The notes: a model not told the origin generated them from the sequence alone. DNA of 64,000 nucleotides from Ruminococcus sp. (GCA_017542475.1 JAFXXD010000031.1:18106-82105), one strand, 5' to 3'; shown: positions 35,563 to 43,551, counted from the first letter of the stretch. Program-made: numbers and translations.

Positions 35563-35726
35563 AGTTGATTCCTTCCTTTATGTTTATATCTTAACAAAAG
35601 AATAATCCTTTGATAACATTATAACACAAGGGCTTAAAAAAGTCACGCACTTTCAGAAATTTTTACACATTGCTGTAAAATCAGCTCGCGATTTGTAGAT
35701 TGTGCACAAAGAAGAGCGTAGACTGT

Positions 35727-35875
35727 AGGGACGCGCATTGCGCGTCCGCAAATTTCACACATAATCGCGGACGACCAACGGTCGTCCCTACACAGATAAT
35801 CTGCAGGGACAATGCCCGCATCGACCCGCAAAATATATACGGGCTGATGCAGGCATCAGCCCCTACATCAATTAC
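35727..35875. repeat. TGTAGGG-type hairpin array with terminal AATTACG heptads
   Basis: The array has TGTAGGGACGCGCATTGCGCGT at the left, GGACGACCAACGGTCGTCCCTACA next, then a degenerate unit (CAGGGACAATGCCCGCATCGACCC) and CGGGCTGATGCAGGCATCAGCCCC. AATTACGAATTACG heptads follow at 35871-35887. The 35563-35726 part is AT-rich with no gene. Confidence 0.8.
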
Positions 35876-35913
35876 GAATTACGAATTTATCGGTCGGCGT
35901 TCCGTTTATATCA

Positions 35914-37296
35914 TCAGTTGAAATTCGCGACCTCCGCGTCTATGACCTCAGACCAGTCGTCACGGAGCTCGCTCCACGAGCCTGCCTCGCCGCTGAGTAT
36001 CGCCGCCGTGAGGTTGTCCATAACACCGCGGGTCTCGTAGGAATAGCCGCCGCTGCCGTACATCCTGCTGCCCATTCCGTAGGCGATGTCGATAGCGGGA
36101 TTAGCCCTGAACATAGCCTTATAACTCTCGATAGCGTCGTACTGCTCCTCCGTCACGAACGGGTTGCGTCTGCCGTCGGCACGCTCCTCCTCCGCAAGCG
36201 CGAGCTCCTTCGCCGCCTTCTTGTACTCCTCGCTTGCAGCTGCTGTCCTCTCGCACCTGATATAGGTCGCGACTGCCGCGCCCTTGGTCGAATTCTTCAC
36301 CAACATCTTTGCCTCAAGGTCGCAGCCGATGTGATACTCGCTCTCGTCGGGAGCCTTCGGGAACGGCACCGCCATCAAGCCCGAATTCGGATTGCCCGCG
36401 TTCGACGCAGCAAGAGCCCAGCTCCCGCCAGCAAAGAACAGCGAGGTCTTGTCCGCGGGGAAGCTTCCCTTCCACTCGGTGCAGTACAGCTTCTTCGAGA
36501 CTATCTCCTCCATGAGCTGTCCCGCCTTTTCGAGCTTGGGGTCGGCTATATTGTTCACAAAGCCGCTGCTGCCGTAATTGACTACGCTGCTGCCCGTCGA
36601 CAGAAGCAGTCCCCTGCCGAGGTCGCCGCATACGCCGTAGTTCTTGCTGTCCTTGGCTGCGTACGCCTCCATCAGCTGCATAAACGCGTCCCAGTCCCAC
36701 TTGCCGTCGAGGTAGAGCTGATACGGGTCGTCGCCGAGCTCCTGCTCGCTGATGATGTTGCGGCTGTATATCAGCACCTGCGGGTCGGACACATCATACG
36801 GCACGACGTACAGACCGCCGTCGTATGCGAGCGTGCTTATCACGCTCTTCATATCGTCCCACAAGCCCTCCTCGTCCAGACCGAGGCTATCCCTGTACGG
36901 GTCAAGGGAGTCGAAGCGCTGCCTCGCAACGCCGTCGGGGACAGCCCCCTCCTCATAGGGGAACATATCCACCTCGTCGCCCGAAAGCACCATAGAATCG
37001 AGCGTCTCGTACAGCTCGTCGGGCTCGGTGCGCACGAAATTCACCTTCGCGCCGTATACGTCCTCAAAGAGAGCCAGCGCCGTAGGACGCGTGCCGTCTG
37101 CGGCTCTGAGGTCATAGTCCGCGAGCCACACTATCTCCTGTCCGCGTATGTCTGAGGCGTCCTTGGTCGCGGGCTGGGTCGCGTAGGTTATCTCCTCTAT
37201 GCTGCTTTCGGAGGTCTTCCCGCTGTCGCACGATGTGGCTGCTCCCACGAGAGTAACAGCTGCCGCCGCAGCAAGAAGCCTTTTTATATCATTCAT
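35914..37296 (-). CDS. Extracellular solute-binding lipoprotein (ABC sugar type)
   Basis: A 460-residue lipoprotein. The signal peptide ends in VGAATSC (Cys near residue 23). The rest resembles family 1 sugar-binding proteins of ABC importers: VYGAKVNFVRTEPDELYETL, GKWDWDAFMQLMEAYAAKDS and a C-terminal hinge region. It is a paralogue of the protein at 47359 (both have DGKWDW-F and a final ETxxAxx motif-like end). No permease or ATPase is adjacent, so its transporter must lie elsewhere, or it has a sensing or binding role. The ATG at 37296 has GGAG 7 bp upstream. Confidence 0.85.
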   Translation of the reverse strand: MNDIKRLLAAAAAVTLVGAATSCDSGKTSESSIEEITYATQPATKDASDIRGQEIVWLADYDLRAADGTRPTALALFEDVYGAKVNFVRTEPDELYETLDSMVLSGDEVDMFPYEEGAVPDGVARQRFDSLDPYRDSLGLDEEGLWDDMKSVISTLAYDGGLYVVPYDVSDPQVLIYSRNIISEQELGDDPYQLYLDGKWDWDAFMQLMEAYAAKDSKNYGVCGDLGRGLLLSTGSSVVNYGSSGFVNNIADPKLEKAGQLMEEIVSKKLYCTEWKGSFPADKTSLFFAGGSWALAASNAGNPNSGLMAVPFPKAPDESEYHIGCDLEAKMLVKNSTKGAAVATYIRCERTAAASEEYKKAAKELALAEEERADGRRNPFVTEEQYDAIESYKAMFRANPAIDIAYGMGSRMYGSGGYSYETRGVMDNLTAAILSGEAGSWSELRDDWSEVIDAEVANFN

Positions 37297-37355
37297 TGTA
37301 ATGCTCCTTCCATAGCCGAGAGCCCGCACCCGCGGACTCGTTCGAGCCAACCTAT

Positions 37356-37384
37356 ATTGTACCATATCAGCCCGTTGAAGTCAA
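37356..37384 (-). promoter_or_regulatory. Sigma-A promoter of the solute-binding gene
   Basis: Minus strand: TTGACT (37379-37384), 17 bp, TACAAT (37356-37361), about 60 bp before the ATG at 37296. Confidence 0.75.
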
Positions 37385-37483
37385 GCGCCGCCGCGGACGG
37401 CTGACAAATGTCTAAGTTTCAGCGGATATCGGCGAAAAAAGGCTATTCTTCATCACTCGTAAGTACAAGCTAACAAATATGTC

Positions 37484-37511
37484 TTGATTTTCTCCGCCTT
37501 TATGTTAAAAT
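37484..37511 (+). promoter_or_regulatory. Sigma-A promoter of the ferredoxin gene
   Basis: TTGATT (37484-37489), 16 bp, TAAAAT (37506-37511). The ferredoxin ATG lies about 50 bp downstream, after GGAGGTG. Confidence 0.7.
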
Positions 37512-37562
37512 AGAAATCAGAGGAGCGGAAGCTCCCGAATATTCTACGGAGGTGCTTTGATT

Positions 37563-37733
37563 ATGGCATATAAGATCTCAGACGATTGTGTTAGCTGTGG
37601 TGCTTGTGCAGGCGAGTGTCCTGTAGGCGCTATCTCAGAAGGCGACGGAAAATACGTTATCGACGCTGACGCTTGCGTAGAGTGCGGCGCTTGTGCAGGT
37701 GTTTGCCCCGTAGGCGCTCCTTCTGCTGAGTAA
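37563..37733 (+). CDS. 2[4Fe-4S] ferredoxin
   Basis: A 56-residue clostridial-type ferredoxin. Both cluster motifs are complete: CVSCGACAGECP (residues 9-20) and CVECGACAGVCP (residues 38-49), each CxxCxxCxxxCP. The ATG has GGAGGTG 8 bp upstream and the gene has its own promoter and terminator, so it is monocistronic. Codons such as GCT, TGT and GGC differ from the GC-rich neighbours, as expected for a highly expressed gene. It would carry electrons for hydrogenase, or for enzymes like the 2-oxoacid oxidoreductase at 55805-58662. Confidence 0.96.
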   Translation: MAYKISDDCVSCGACAGECPVGAISEGDGKYVIDADACVECGACAGVCPVGAPSAE

Positions 37734-37751
37734 TTCTGACACGAAAAAGCG

Positions 37752-37786
37752 ACGGCTGTCCATTGCGGACAGCCGTTTTTCTTTTT
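37752..37786 (+). terminator. Intrinsic terminator of the ferredoxin gene
   Basis: ACGGCTGTCC, a 5-nt loop, GGACAGCCGT, then TTTTCTTTTT. It lies about 20 bp after the stop codon. Confidence 0.92.
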
Positions 37787-37792
37787 GTGTTG

Positions 37793-37988
37793 ATGTAGGG
37801 GCTGATGCCTACATCAGCCCGTTGATCATGTGTATGTTATGCGGGACGCCAAAGCGTCGTCCCCTACAGATTTGCCTTGTAGGGGCGCCCTTTGGGCATC
37901 CGTCAATAATCGACAAATTCGCGGACCGCCAAAGGCGGGAGGACACACGGGGCCGACTTTGCGGGCGGACACACGGGTCCGCCCCTAC
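37793..37988. repeat. TGTAGGG-type hairpin array abutting a promoter
   Basis: Starts TGTAGGGGCTGATGCCTACA, contains units with GGGACGCC/GGCGTCGTCCC-like and GGGCGCCC stems, and ends GGGCGGACACACGGGTCCGC then CCCTAC at 37988. The next base starts the TTGACA of the lipoprotein promoter. No gene is visible. Confidence 0.75.
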
Positions 37989-38018
37989 TTGACATTTTGA
38001 CCGCCCTTGTGGTATACT
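37989..38018 (+). promoter_or_regulatory. Near-consensus sigma-A promoter of the lipoprotein gene
   Basis: TTGACA (37989-37994), 18 bp, TATACT (38013-38018). It begins at the edge of a hairpin repeat. Confidence 0.85.
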
Positions 38019-38065
38019 AAGGGAGCGCGATGTGCGCTATACATTCCCGAACGGAGGCTCATACT

Positions 38066-38659
38066 ATGAGAAAATATAAATTTACCGCGCTCCTGCTCTG
38101 CGCGGCTATGGCTGTGACGGCGGCTGTCGGCTGCTCGGACGGCAATTCAAGCAGCAGGTCGATGTCCGTTGCCTCGCAGGCGACCACCGTAAATCAGAAC
38201 AACGAGGGGCGTGCAGACAACGAGGTCAGCGCCGCTGTTGCCGAGAAGGCAAGCGCCAACAAGACCGACTTCACCCTCAACAGGGTCATCGACGCAGGCA
38301 CCCGCAACGACAAGAACGAGCGCTTCATCTACCTCGATATCACTATCGACAACTCCACTAATAAGGAGTACGAGCTGAGTATGCTCAACAACTTCTACCT
38401 CCTGCTCAGCGACGGCAGCGAGCTCCACTACCACGTGGGCAGCCAGCTCTATGCCACCAACAACATCGACGGCTATATCCCGAGCCCGTTCACTGTCCCC
38501 GCGAGCGGACGGTTCAGCGGTATCGTCGGCGGCTTCGCTGTCAGCGCGGACATCAAGGACTTCAAGGTCTGCTTCTTCCCCACCCCCGACGACCCGAACA
38601 AGACCCCCGATGTTATCAAGGTCGATATCAAGGACAGCGACATCGTTACGCTGAAATAA
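38066..38659 (+). CDS. DUF4352-like lipoprotein
   Basis: A 197-residue lipoprotein. The signal peptide ends with AVGCS (Cys near residue 23), followed by a Ser/Asn-rich linker. The folded domain (about residues 65-197) is of the DUF4352 kind: FIYLDITIDNSTNKEYEL, a strand-rich middle with LLLSDGSELHYH, and GRFSGIVGGFAVSADIKDF. This Ig-like fold is common in Firmicutes envelope proteins of unknown function. The ATG has GGAGG 8 bp upstream; a strong promoter and a terminator frame the gene, so it stands alone. Confidence 0.85.
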   Translation: MRKYKFTALLLCAAMAVTAAVGCSDGNSSSRSMSVASQATTVNQNNEGRADNEVSAAVAEKASANKTDFTLNRVIDAGTRNDKNERFIYLDITIDNSTNKEYELSMLNNFYLLLSDGSELHYHVGSQLYATNNIDGYIPSPFTVPASGRFSGIVGGFAVSADIKDFKVCFFPTPDDPNKTPDVIKVDIKDSDIVTLK

Positions 38660-38670
38660 CCGCATACGCA

Positions 38671-38702
38671 AGGGCAGTCATATGACTGCCCTTTTTGTTT
38701 TT
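38671..38702 (+). terminator. Intrinsic terminator of the lipoprotein gene
   Basis: AGGGCAGTCATATGACTGCCCT is a perfect palindrome followed by TTTTGTTTTT. Confidence 0.92.
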
Positions 38703-38712
38703 CTATGAAATG

Positions 38713-38782
38713 TGCAGGGGCGAGTTCCGCTCGCCCGCACACTGATCCACCCTTTGTCGGGCACACGGAATGCGCCCCTGCA
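38713..38782. repeat. TGCAGGGG-ended hairpin unit at the end of the flippase gene
   Basis: Ends are TGCAGGGG and CCCCTGCA. The left hairpin is GGGCGAGTTCCGCTCGCCC and the right stem is GGGCACACGGAATGCGCCC. The right end lies 2 bp from the stop codon of the leftward gene. Confidence 0.8.
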
Positions 38783-38783
38783 T

Positions 38784-40382
38784 TTATGCCCGTACAGCCG
38801 CATTTTTACGTTTCACGGACAGCAGTCCCAGCGAGATGAAATACAGCGCCGCGCCCGTCCCGACGGCAACCGACAGCGCTATGACGTCGGCAGTCCCCGA
38901 GCGGCGGCAAACGGCGTTTGCGAGGCAGGCTCCGCCGCCGCACATCGCTCCCGCGTACAGTATCTTCAGCAGTGCCGCCGTAGGCAGAGCTGCTCCCGTG
39001 GCGCGGACGTAGACGGTCAGCGCCGCAGCCAGTATCACCGCGTAGCAGACAGATGTGGATATCGCGGCGCCGTCTGCTCCGAGCAAAGGCACGAGGACGA
39101 GGTTGCCCGCGAGCTTTACCGCCGTCCCCACAAGCATTATCTTCAGCGGCGCGGAGGGCTTGCCCACTGCCTGCAAAAGGCTGAACACAGGGAACGACAG
39201 ACACAGGCAGACCATTCCCGCCATAAGCAGCCGCAGCGCCGATATGCACAGCTCTACCTCGTCGCTCTGTAACGGGAACAGCAGGTGCAGCACCTCGGGG
39301 GCGAGGACTCCGAGCCCGAACGCCGACGGCACGGCTATCGCCGCCGCGGTCACGAGTGCCTGCGACGTGCCCGCTTCAAGGGCAGCTCTGTCCCGCGATG
39401 ACCACGCCGCCGTCACCGAGGGGAGTGCTCCCTTGCCGAGCATATTCGTCACCGACGGCACAAGGTTGAACACGGTCAGCGCTATCCCCGCGAACGAGCC
39501 GTATACGAAGTCGGGGACGTCCTCGGGCGCGACCGCGGCGGGTACTCCCCTGCCGCAGCCGAAATGCGCTATGCACGCTATCATCGTCCACATATCGACG
39601 AGGGAGGTCAGGTTCGTGACGACGGAGCTCACTCCCACGGGCAGAGCCGTCAGCGCGAGCTCGCGGGCTATCTCGCGGCGGGACTGCATATGTGCCTCCC
39701 CGCCTTTTGGTCGGCGGCAAAGCAGCGCCGGCACCGCGAAGAAAAGCACCGCCCCGAGGGAGGAGAGCGACACTCCCAGTATGCCCGCCGCCGCAGAGAG
39801 GGCGCGGATATCGGTCACGGAGGGGAAATGCGCCATTATAGCGCTGCCGTGCGAGTTCACGAAGCCGCACAGCCACAGTCCCGCGGCGACCTTGACCGCT
39901 CCCTCGGCTGCCTGCGAAAGGGCGGTCGGGTACATATTGCTCATGCCCTCGTAATAGCCGCGCTCCACAGCCGTGATACAGCCGAACAGCACCGCGGGAG
40001 CTATCATCATCAGCGCGGGTACTGCCTCTGCGCCGCCTGTAGAGAGCAGGCTGAACGGGTAGGCGAGCAGGTACACGGCGGCGCTCCCGACGAGACCCAC
40101 AGCCGTGAACATCAGCAGAGCCGTACTGCGTATGCGGCGGATATTGCCGTACATACCGAGGGCGGCGCTCTGTGCGGTCATTCGCGCCACCGCCGAGGAC
40201 AAGCCCGTCACCGTCAGCGCGTAGACAGGCAGAAAAAGGCTGTAGGCACAGCTGAAATAGCTCATTCCCACGCCGCCGAGCAGGTTCGTCAGCGGTATCT
40301 TGAACAGCGCGCCGAAGCCCTTCGCCACCACTGCCGATATCATCAGTATTATCGAGCCCTTCAGTATGTTCTGCTTCCTCAT
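38784..40382 (-). CDS. MVF/MATE-type flippase (SpoVB / polysaccharide export family)
   Basis: A 532-residue membrane protein with about 14 hydrophobic segments. The N-terminal LKGSIILMISAVVAKGFGALFKIPLTNLLG is typical of the SpoVB/MurJ-like (oligosaccharidyl-lipid flippase) superfamily, as are the ERGYYEGMSNMYPTALSQ and YGSFAGIALTVFNLVPS blocks. Members move lipid-linked sugars; SpoVB acts in the spore envelope. It stands alone on this strand, beside the lipoprotein at 38066, so the substrate is not indicated. GC content is above that of most neighbours. Confidence 0.88.
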   Translation of the reverse strand: MRKQNILKGSIILMISAVVAKGFGALFKIPLTNLLGGVGMSYFSCAYSLFLPVYALTVTGLSSAVARMTAQSAALGMYGNIRRIRSTALLMFTAVGLVGSAAVYLLAYPFSLLSTGGAEAVPALMMIAPAVLFGCITAVERGYYEGMSNMYPTALSQAAEGAVKVAAGLWLCGFVNSHGSAIMAHFPSVTDIRALSAAAGILGVSLSSLGAVLFFAVPALLCRRPKGGEAHMQSRREIARELALTALPVGVSSVVTNLTSLVDMWTMIACIAHFGCGRGVPAAVAPEDVPDFVYGSFAGIALTVFNLVPSVTNMLGKGALPSVTAAWSSRDRAALEAGTSQALVTAAAIAVPSAFGLGVLAPEVLHLLFPLQSDEVELCISALRLLMAGMVCLCLSFPVFSLLQAVGKPSAPLKIMLVGTAVKLAGNLVLVPLLGADGAAISTSVCYAVILAAALTVYVRATGAALPTAALLKILYAGAMCGGGACLANAVCRRSGTADVIALSVAVGTGAALYFISLGLLSVKRKNAAVRA

Positions 40383-40437
40383 CGCCGCGCCTCCCGAACG
40401 TATTCCTTAAAGGATATGCCGCGGAGCGCTGGAATAT

Positions 40438-40464
40438 GAAAACGGGCGCAGAATATGCGCCCGT
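40438..40464 (-). terminator. Intrinsic terminator after the cohesin-dockerin gene
   Basis: Minus strand: ACGGGCGCA, a 5-nt loop, TGCGCCCGT, then TTTC. A short GGGGCTGGCGTCCCCGACAG hairpin at 40477-40503 of the TGTAGGG type lies between it and the gene. Confidence 0.75.
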
Positions 40465-40506
40465 AAATTCGCTTTTATAGGGGCTGGCGTCCCCGACAGC
40501 CCGTTA

Positions 40507-41493
40507 TTATTCCTGCGGTTTGAGGAAAGTCTCGAATGAATCCGTGCCGCCTGTGGAAAGGTACGAATAGTAGGCGAGGATAGCCGAAGCGTCCTTGGCG
40601 TCGACCTTGCCGTCTTTGTTGACGTCAGCCGCCGCTGTCTCCTCGGGTGTGAGCGCAGATTCGCCGCCCGTGGACACCTTCGCGTATTCAACGAGGACGA
40701 ACGAGGCATCATTGGCGTCAACCTTGCCGTCGCCTGTCGGGTCGCCGAGGGGGAAGTCTTCCTTCTTCCTGCGCTTCTCTCCGTTGATCCTTATCCAACC
40801 GTTGTGTATACCCTTTGTGAACACGTAAGCCATCTGCAGCCTGCCAGCGTCGTCCTGAGCTGTGTTGATGAACACATCGCTCCCGACATCATCACGCACG
40901 AAAATTATTCCGAAAGGATATACTTCGCCTTCATCCGCGTCCTCGGGAAGCTTGAAGTCCACCGTGAAAAGGCTGCCGTCAGCCACGGCTTTTTCGTTTG
41001 AGTAAGCGTAGAATTCGAGCTGCCCCTCCTCGACCTTTACCGAGCCCGTCGCGAAGCCCTCGACCGCTCTTCCTGCTGTAATGACCTCGCCGTTCGCGTT
41101 TTCCTCAACTTTTAAGCGCGTATCGTAAAAGATATGGAAGCGCACCATGCCGACCGACTCCTTCACGCCCGACACACTGAAATACACGCGCTGAGTCTTG
41201 CCGCGTGCATACTCTGCGTCCATGCTTATCTTGTCGAAATAGAGCATAATGCCGCCGTCGTACTCCTTTGTGTTTATCTTCGGAACGTTCCACTCCCTCG
41301 GCTGTATCCAGTAAGAGCCGTCATACGGAACTTCTTCGTCGTCCTGCCTGTCGAAGGGATTCTCGTACAGCTCACTTATAGCTGCGGCAATCAGCCCGCT
41401 GCCGTGCAGTGCCGAGCCGCCGAAGGAATATACCGAAGCAGTGACTGATATCATAAGCGACAGAGCTGCCGCCAAGAGCTTTCCTGTTGTCAT
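40507..41493 (-). CDS. Secreted cohesin-like plus dockerin protein
   Basis: A 328-residue protein with a signal peptide (to about residue 25), a beta-rich domain of cohesin type (about residues 75-240: YFDKISMDAEYARGKTQRVY ... VRFHIFYDTRLKVE ... GSLFTVDFKLPEDADEGEVY) and a type I dockerin (about 255-325: GDPTGDGKVDANDASFVLVE and ADVNKDGKVDAKDASAILAY). Both calcium loops are intact. A protein with one cohesin and one dockerin can act as an adaptor in a cellulosome; the cohesin assignment is by pattern only and should be modelled. The ATG at 41493 has GGAGG 6 bp upstream. Confidence 0.8.
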   Translation of the reverse strand: MTTGKLLAAALSLMISVTASVYSFGGSALHGSGLIAAAISELYENPFDRQDDEEVPYDGSYWIQPREWNVPKINTKEYDGGIMLYFDKISMDAEYARGKTQRVYFSVSGVKESVGMVRFHIFYDTRLKVEENANGEVITAGRAVEGFATGSVKVEEGQLEFYAYSNEKAVADGSLFTVDFKLPEDADEGEVYPFGIIFVRDDVGSDVFINTAQDDAGRLQMAYVFTKGIHNGWIRINGEKRRKKEDFPLGDPTGDGKVDANDASFVLVEYAKVSTGGESALTPEETAAADVNKDGKVDAKDASAILAYYSYLSTGGTDSFETFLKPQE

Positions 41494-41524
41494 CAATGAC
41501 CTCCATCAGTAAATTTGTAAATAC

Positions 41525-41553
41525 ATTATACACCATAAGCCGCGGATAATCAA
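41525..41553 (-). promoter_or_regulatory. Sigma-A promoter of the cohesin-dockerin gene
   Basis: Minus strand: TTGATT (41548-41553), 17 bp, TATAAT (41525-41530). It is divergent to the promoter at 41612. Confidence 0.8.
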
Positions 41554-41585
41554 GAGCTTTCGCCGATTTTTCGGTGATTATCCGC
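41542..41585. promoter_or_regulatory. Inverted repeat between divergent promoters
   Basis: GCGGATAATCA (41542-41552) and TGATTATCCGC (41575-41585) are exact inverted copies around CGCCGATTTTTCGGTG. The left half covers the -35 box of the leftward promoter, so it may be an operator. Confidence 0.5.
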
Positions 41586-41611
41586 AGCAGAGCATAATTG
41601 CGTCTTAACTG

Positions 41612-41640
41612 TTGATTTTTTCTCTATAATATGTTATAAT
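41612..41640 (+). promoter_or_regulatory. Sigma-A promoter of the aminotransferase gene
   Basis: TTGATT (41612-41617), 17 bp, TATAAT (41635-41640), about 50 bp before the ATG at 41690. Confidence 0.8.
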
Positions 41641-41689
41641 GTTAGTTGGCTTATTTTGCTTTAAGACTAATCGAAAGGACGAATCATAT

Positions 41690-42883
41690 ATGGAATATAA
41701 ATTTTCCGATAAGGTCAGCGGTCTGAAAGCCTCTGCTATACGCGAGATCCTCAAGTTCACCGCCGACCCCGAGGTAATCTCCTTCGCCGCGGGCAACCCC
41801 GCTCCCGAAGCCTTCCCCAAGGAGCGTATCGCTGAGATATCCGCAGAGCTCCTGCGCGATGACCCTATCCTCGCTCTCCAGTACAGCGTGACCGAGGGAT
41901 ATACTCCCCTGCGCGAGTTCCTAAAGGGCTGGATGACCGAAAAGGGCTGCTTCCACAAGGAATTCGACGACCTCATCATCACGTCGGGCGGTCAGCAGGC
42001 GAACGAGCTCTCATGCAAGGTGCTCCTCAACGAGGGCGACACCCTGCTCGTGGAGTCGCCGAGCTTTATCGGCTCGCTGAACGCGTTCCGCTCGTACAAT
42101 GTCAACCTCGTAGGCGTTGATATGGAGGACGACGGCATCGACCTCGCAAAGCTCGAGGACGCGCTGAAAACTCAGCCGAATGTGAAGATACTCTACCTCA
42201 TACCCAACTTCCAGAACCCGACGGGTCGCACGATGTCGCTCGCTAAGCGCAAGGCTGTATATGAACTCGCGTGCAGATACGACTTCATCATCCTCGAGGA
42301 CGACCCCTACGGCGAGCTCCGTTTCGCGGGCGAGAACGTTCCCACGATAAAGAGCCTCGACACCGAGGGAAGAGTCATCTACTCCAGCACGTTCTCTAAG
42401 CTCATCTCATCGGGCTTCAGAACGGGATATGTTTCGGCTCCCGCGCCGATAATCCAGAAGATAGTAGTCTGCAAGCAGGTCGCTGACGTGCACTCCAACA
42501 TATGGGCGCAGGTCGTATCGCACCGCTTTATGACCACTGTTGACCGCGAGGCGCATTTCAACAAGCTCCGCGGCATATACAGAGAGAAGTGCGATCTGAT
42601 GTGCAGCTACATCGACAACGGCTTCTCGAAGAAGATAAGCTACACCAAGCCCGAGGGCGGTCTCTTCATATGGTGCACCCTCCCCGAGAGTTGCGATATG
42701 AACGCCTTCTGCACCAAGGCTGTTCAGGAGTACAAGATAGCGGTAGTCCCCGGCAACTCGTTCAGCATCAGAGAGGACGAGGTAAGTCACTCCTTCCGCC
42801 TCAACTACTCAACTCCCACGAACGCGCAGATAGAAAAGGGAATGGATATCCTTGCAAAGATGACAAGGGATATGCTTGATTAA
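41690..42883 (+). CDS. PLP-dependent aminotransferase (aminoadipate/aromatic, LysN/ARO8-like)
   Basis: A 397-residue fold-type I aminotransferase. MEYKFSDKVSGLKASAIREI starts the protein; ISFAAGNPAPEAFP, ITSGGQQANELSC, IPNFQNPTGRTMSLAKR and DDPYGELRF are family blocks, and the PLP lysine lies in SSTFSKLISSGFRTGYV. These enzymes transaminate 2-aminoadipate, branched or aromatic amino acids; the specificity cannot be told here. It has its own promoter. AAAGGA lies 11 bp before the ATG. A two-hairpin repeat follows immediately. Confidence 0.88.
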   Translation: MEYKFSDKVSGLKASAIREILKFTADPEVISFAAGNPAPEAFPKERIAEISAELLRDDPILALQYSVTEGYTPLREFLKGWMTEKGCFHKEFDDLIITSGGQQANELSCKVLLNEGDTLLVESPSFIGSLNAFRSYNVNLVGVDMEDDGIDLAKLEDALKTQPNVKILYLIPNFQNPTGRTMSLAKRKAVYELACRYDFIILEDDPYGELRFAGENVPTIKSLDTEGRVIYSSTFSKLISSGFRTGYVSAPAPIIQKIVVCKQVADVHSNIWAQVVSHRFMTTVDREAHFNKLRGIYREKCDLMCSYIDNGFSKKISYTKPEGGLFIWCTLPESCDMNAFCTKAVQEYKIAVVPGNSFSIREDEVSHSFRLNYSTPTNAQIEKGMDILAKMTRDMLD

Positions 42884-42885
42884 GA

Positions 42886-42999
42886 CAATTCGGAATTAGA
42901 AATGCGGAATGCGGAATTATGGTGTGCCTGTCGGCACATATATAAAAACATCGCGAAGCGATACCGCAATTCCGAACTCCGAATTCCGAATTCCAAATT
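42886..42999. repeat. Two-hairpin core repeat with AATTCGG/AATGCGG heptad arms
   Basis: The core at 42921-42965 begins GGTGTGCCTGTCGGCAC and ends ATCGCGAAGCGATACC. The left arm steps AATTCGG, AATTAGA, AATGCGG, AATGCGG; the right arm is the inverted equivalent (GAATTCC steps). Core as at 3773, arm word different. Confidence 0.85.
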
Positions 43000-43035
43000 A
43001 AAACTAAAACAACCAATCGAAAGGAAATAAAAAAT

Positions 43036-43551
43036 ATGGCAACCTCAGACAGATACCCTGTTACTCAGAAATACCTTATGACAAGAGCTCAGGCTCTCAG
43101 CTTTCCCCCGAGCTTCTTCGAGATGAAGTTCGGCAAGAACGACGTTTACGGCGTAGTCATTGATATGCCCATGCCGGGTAATATCCTCACAACTATGGTC
43201 TGCTTCATCAACGGCGCCGCTAACCTCTACTTCAACAACGGCGGCGAGTACGTAGGCGCTTCACAGAAGTACAGAAGCCTCGTGCAGGCGGCTAACGCTC
43301 TCGTGGTGAACTCCGCTCAGCTCGTACCCAAGGGCACAAAGACCAAGCAGTTCGACCTCCCTAAGGGCAGGACACAGTTCGTATACCTTCTCACCAAGAA
43401 CGGCACCTACAAGGTCGAATTCCAGCCAGGTCTCATTCCCGAGACAGAACCCGAGAAGCGCACAGTTTACGTGCTCTATCAGCGCGTGCTCAACGAGCTC
43501 AGGAACTGCCAGCTCAAGGACGATATGGAAGCCCGCAAGGCAGGCAAGTAA
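43036..43551 (+). CDS. Protein of unknown function upstream of trpS
   Basis: A 171-residue soluble protein (MATSDRYPVTQKYLMTRAQA). It has a Met/Pro-rich segment (VVIDMPMPGNILTTMVCFIN) and a beta-like central part, then a charged helical C-terminus (LNELRNCQLKDDMEARKAG). No signal peptide, membrane segment or catalytic motif is seen. AAAGGA lies 10 bp before the ATG. It precedes trpS by 13 bp, so they are probably one operon. I do not recognise the family. Composition is ordinary for the region. Confidence 0.75.
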   Translation: MATSDRYPVTQKYLMTRAQALSFPPSFFEMKFGKNDVYGVVIDMPMPGNILTTMVCFINGAANLYFNNGGEYVGASQKYRSLVQAANALVVNSAQLVPKGTKTKQFDLPKGRTQFVYLLTKNGTYKVEFQPGLIPETEPEKRTVYVLYQRVLNELRNCQLKDDMEARKAGK

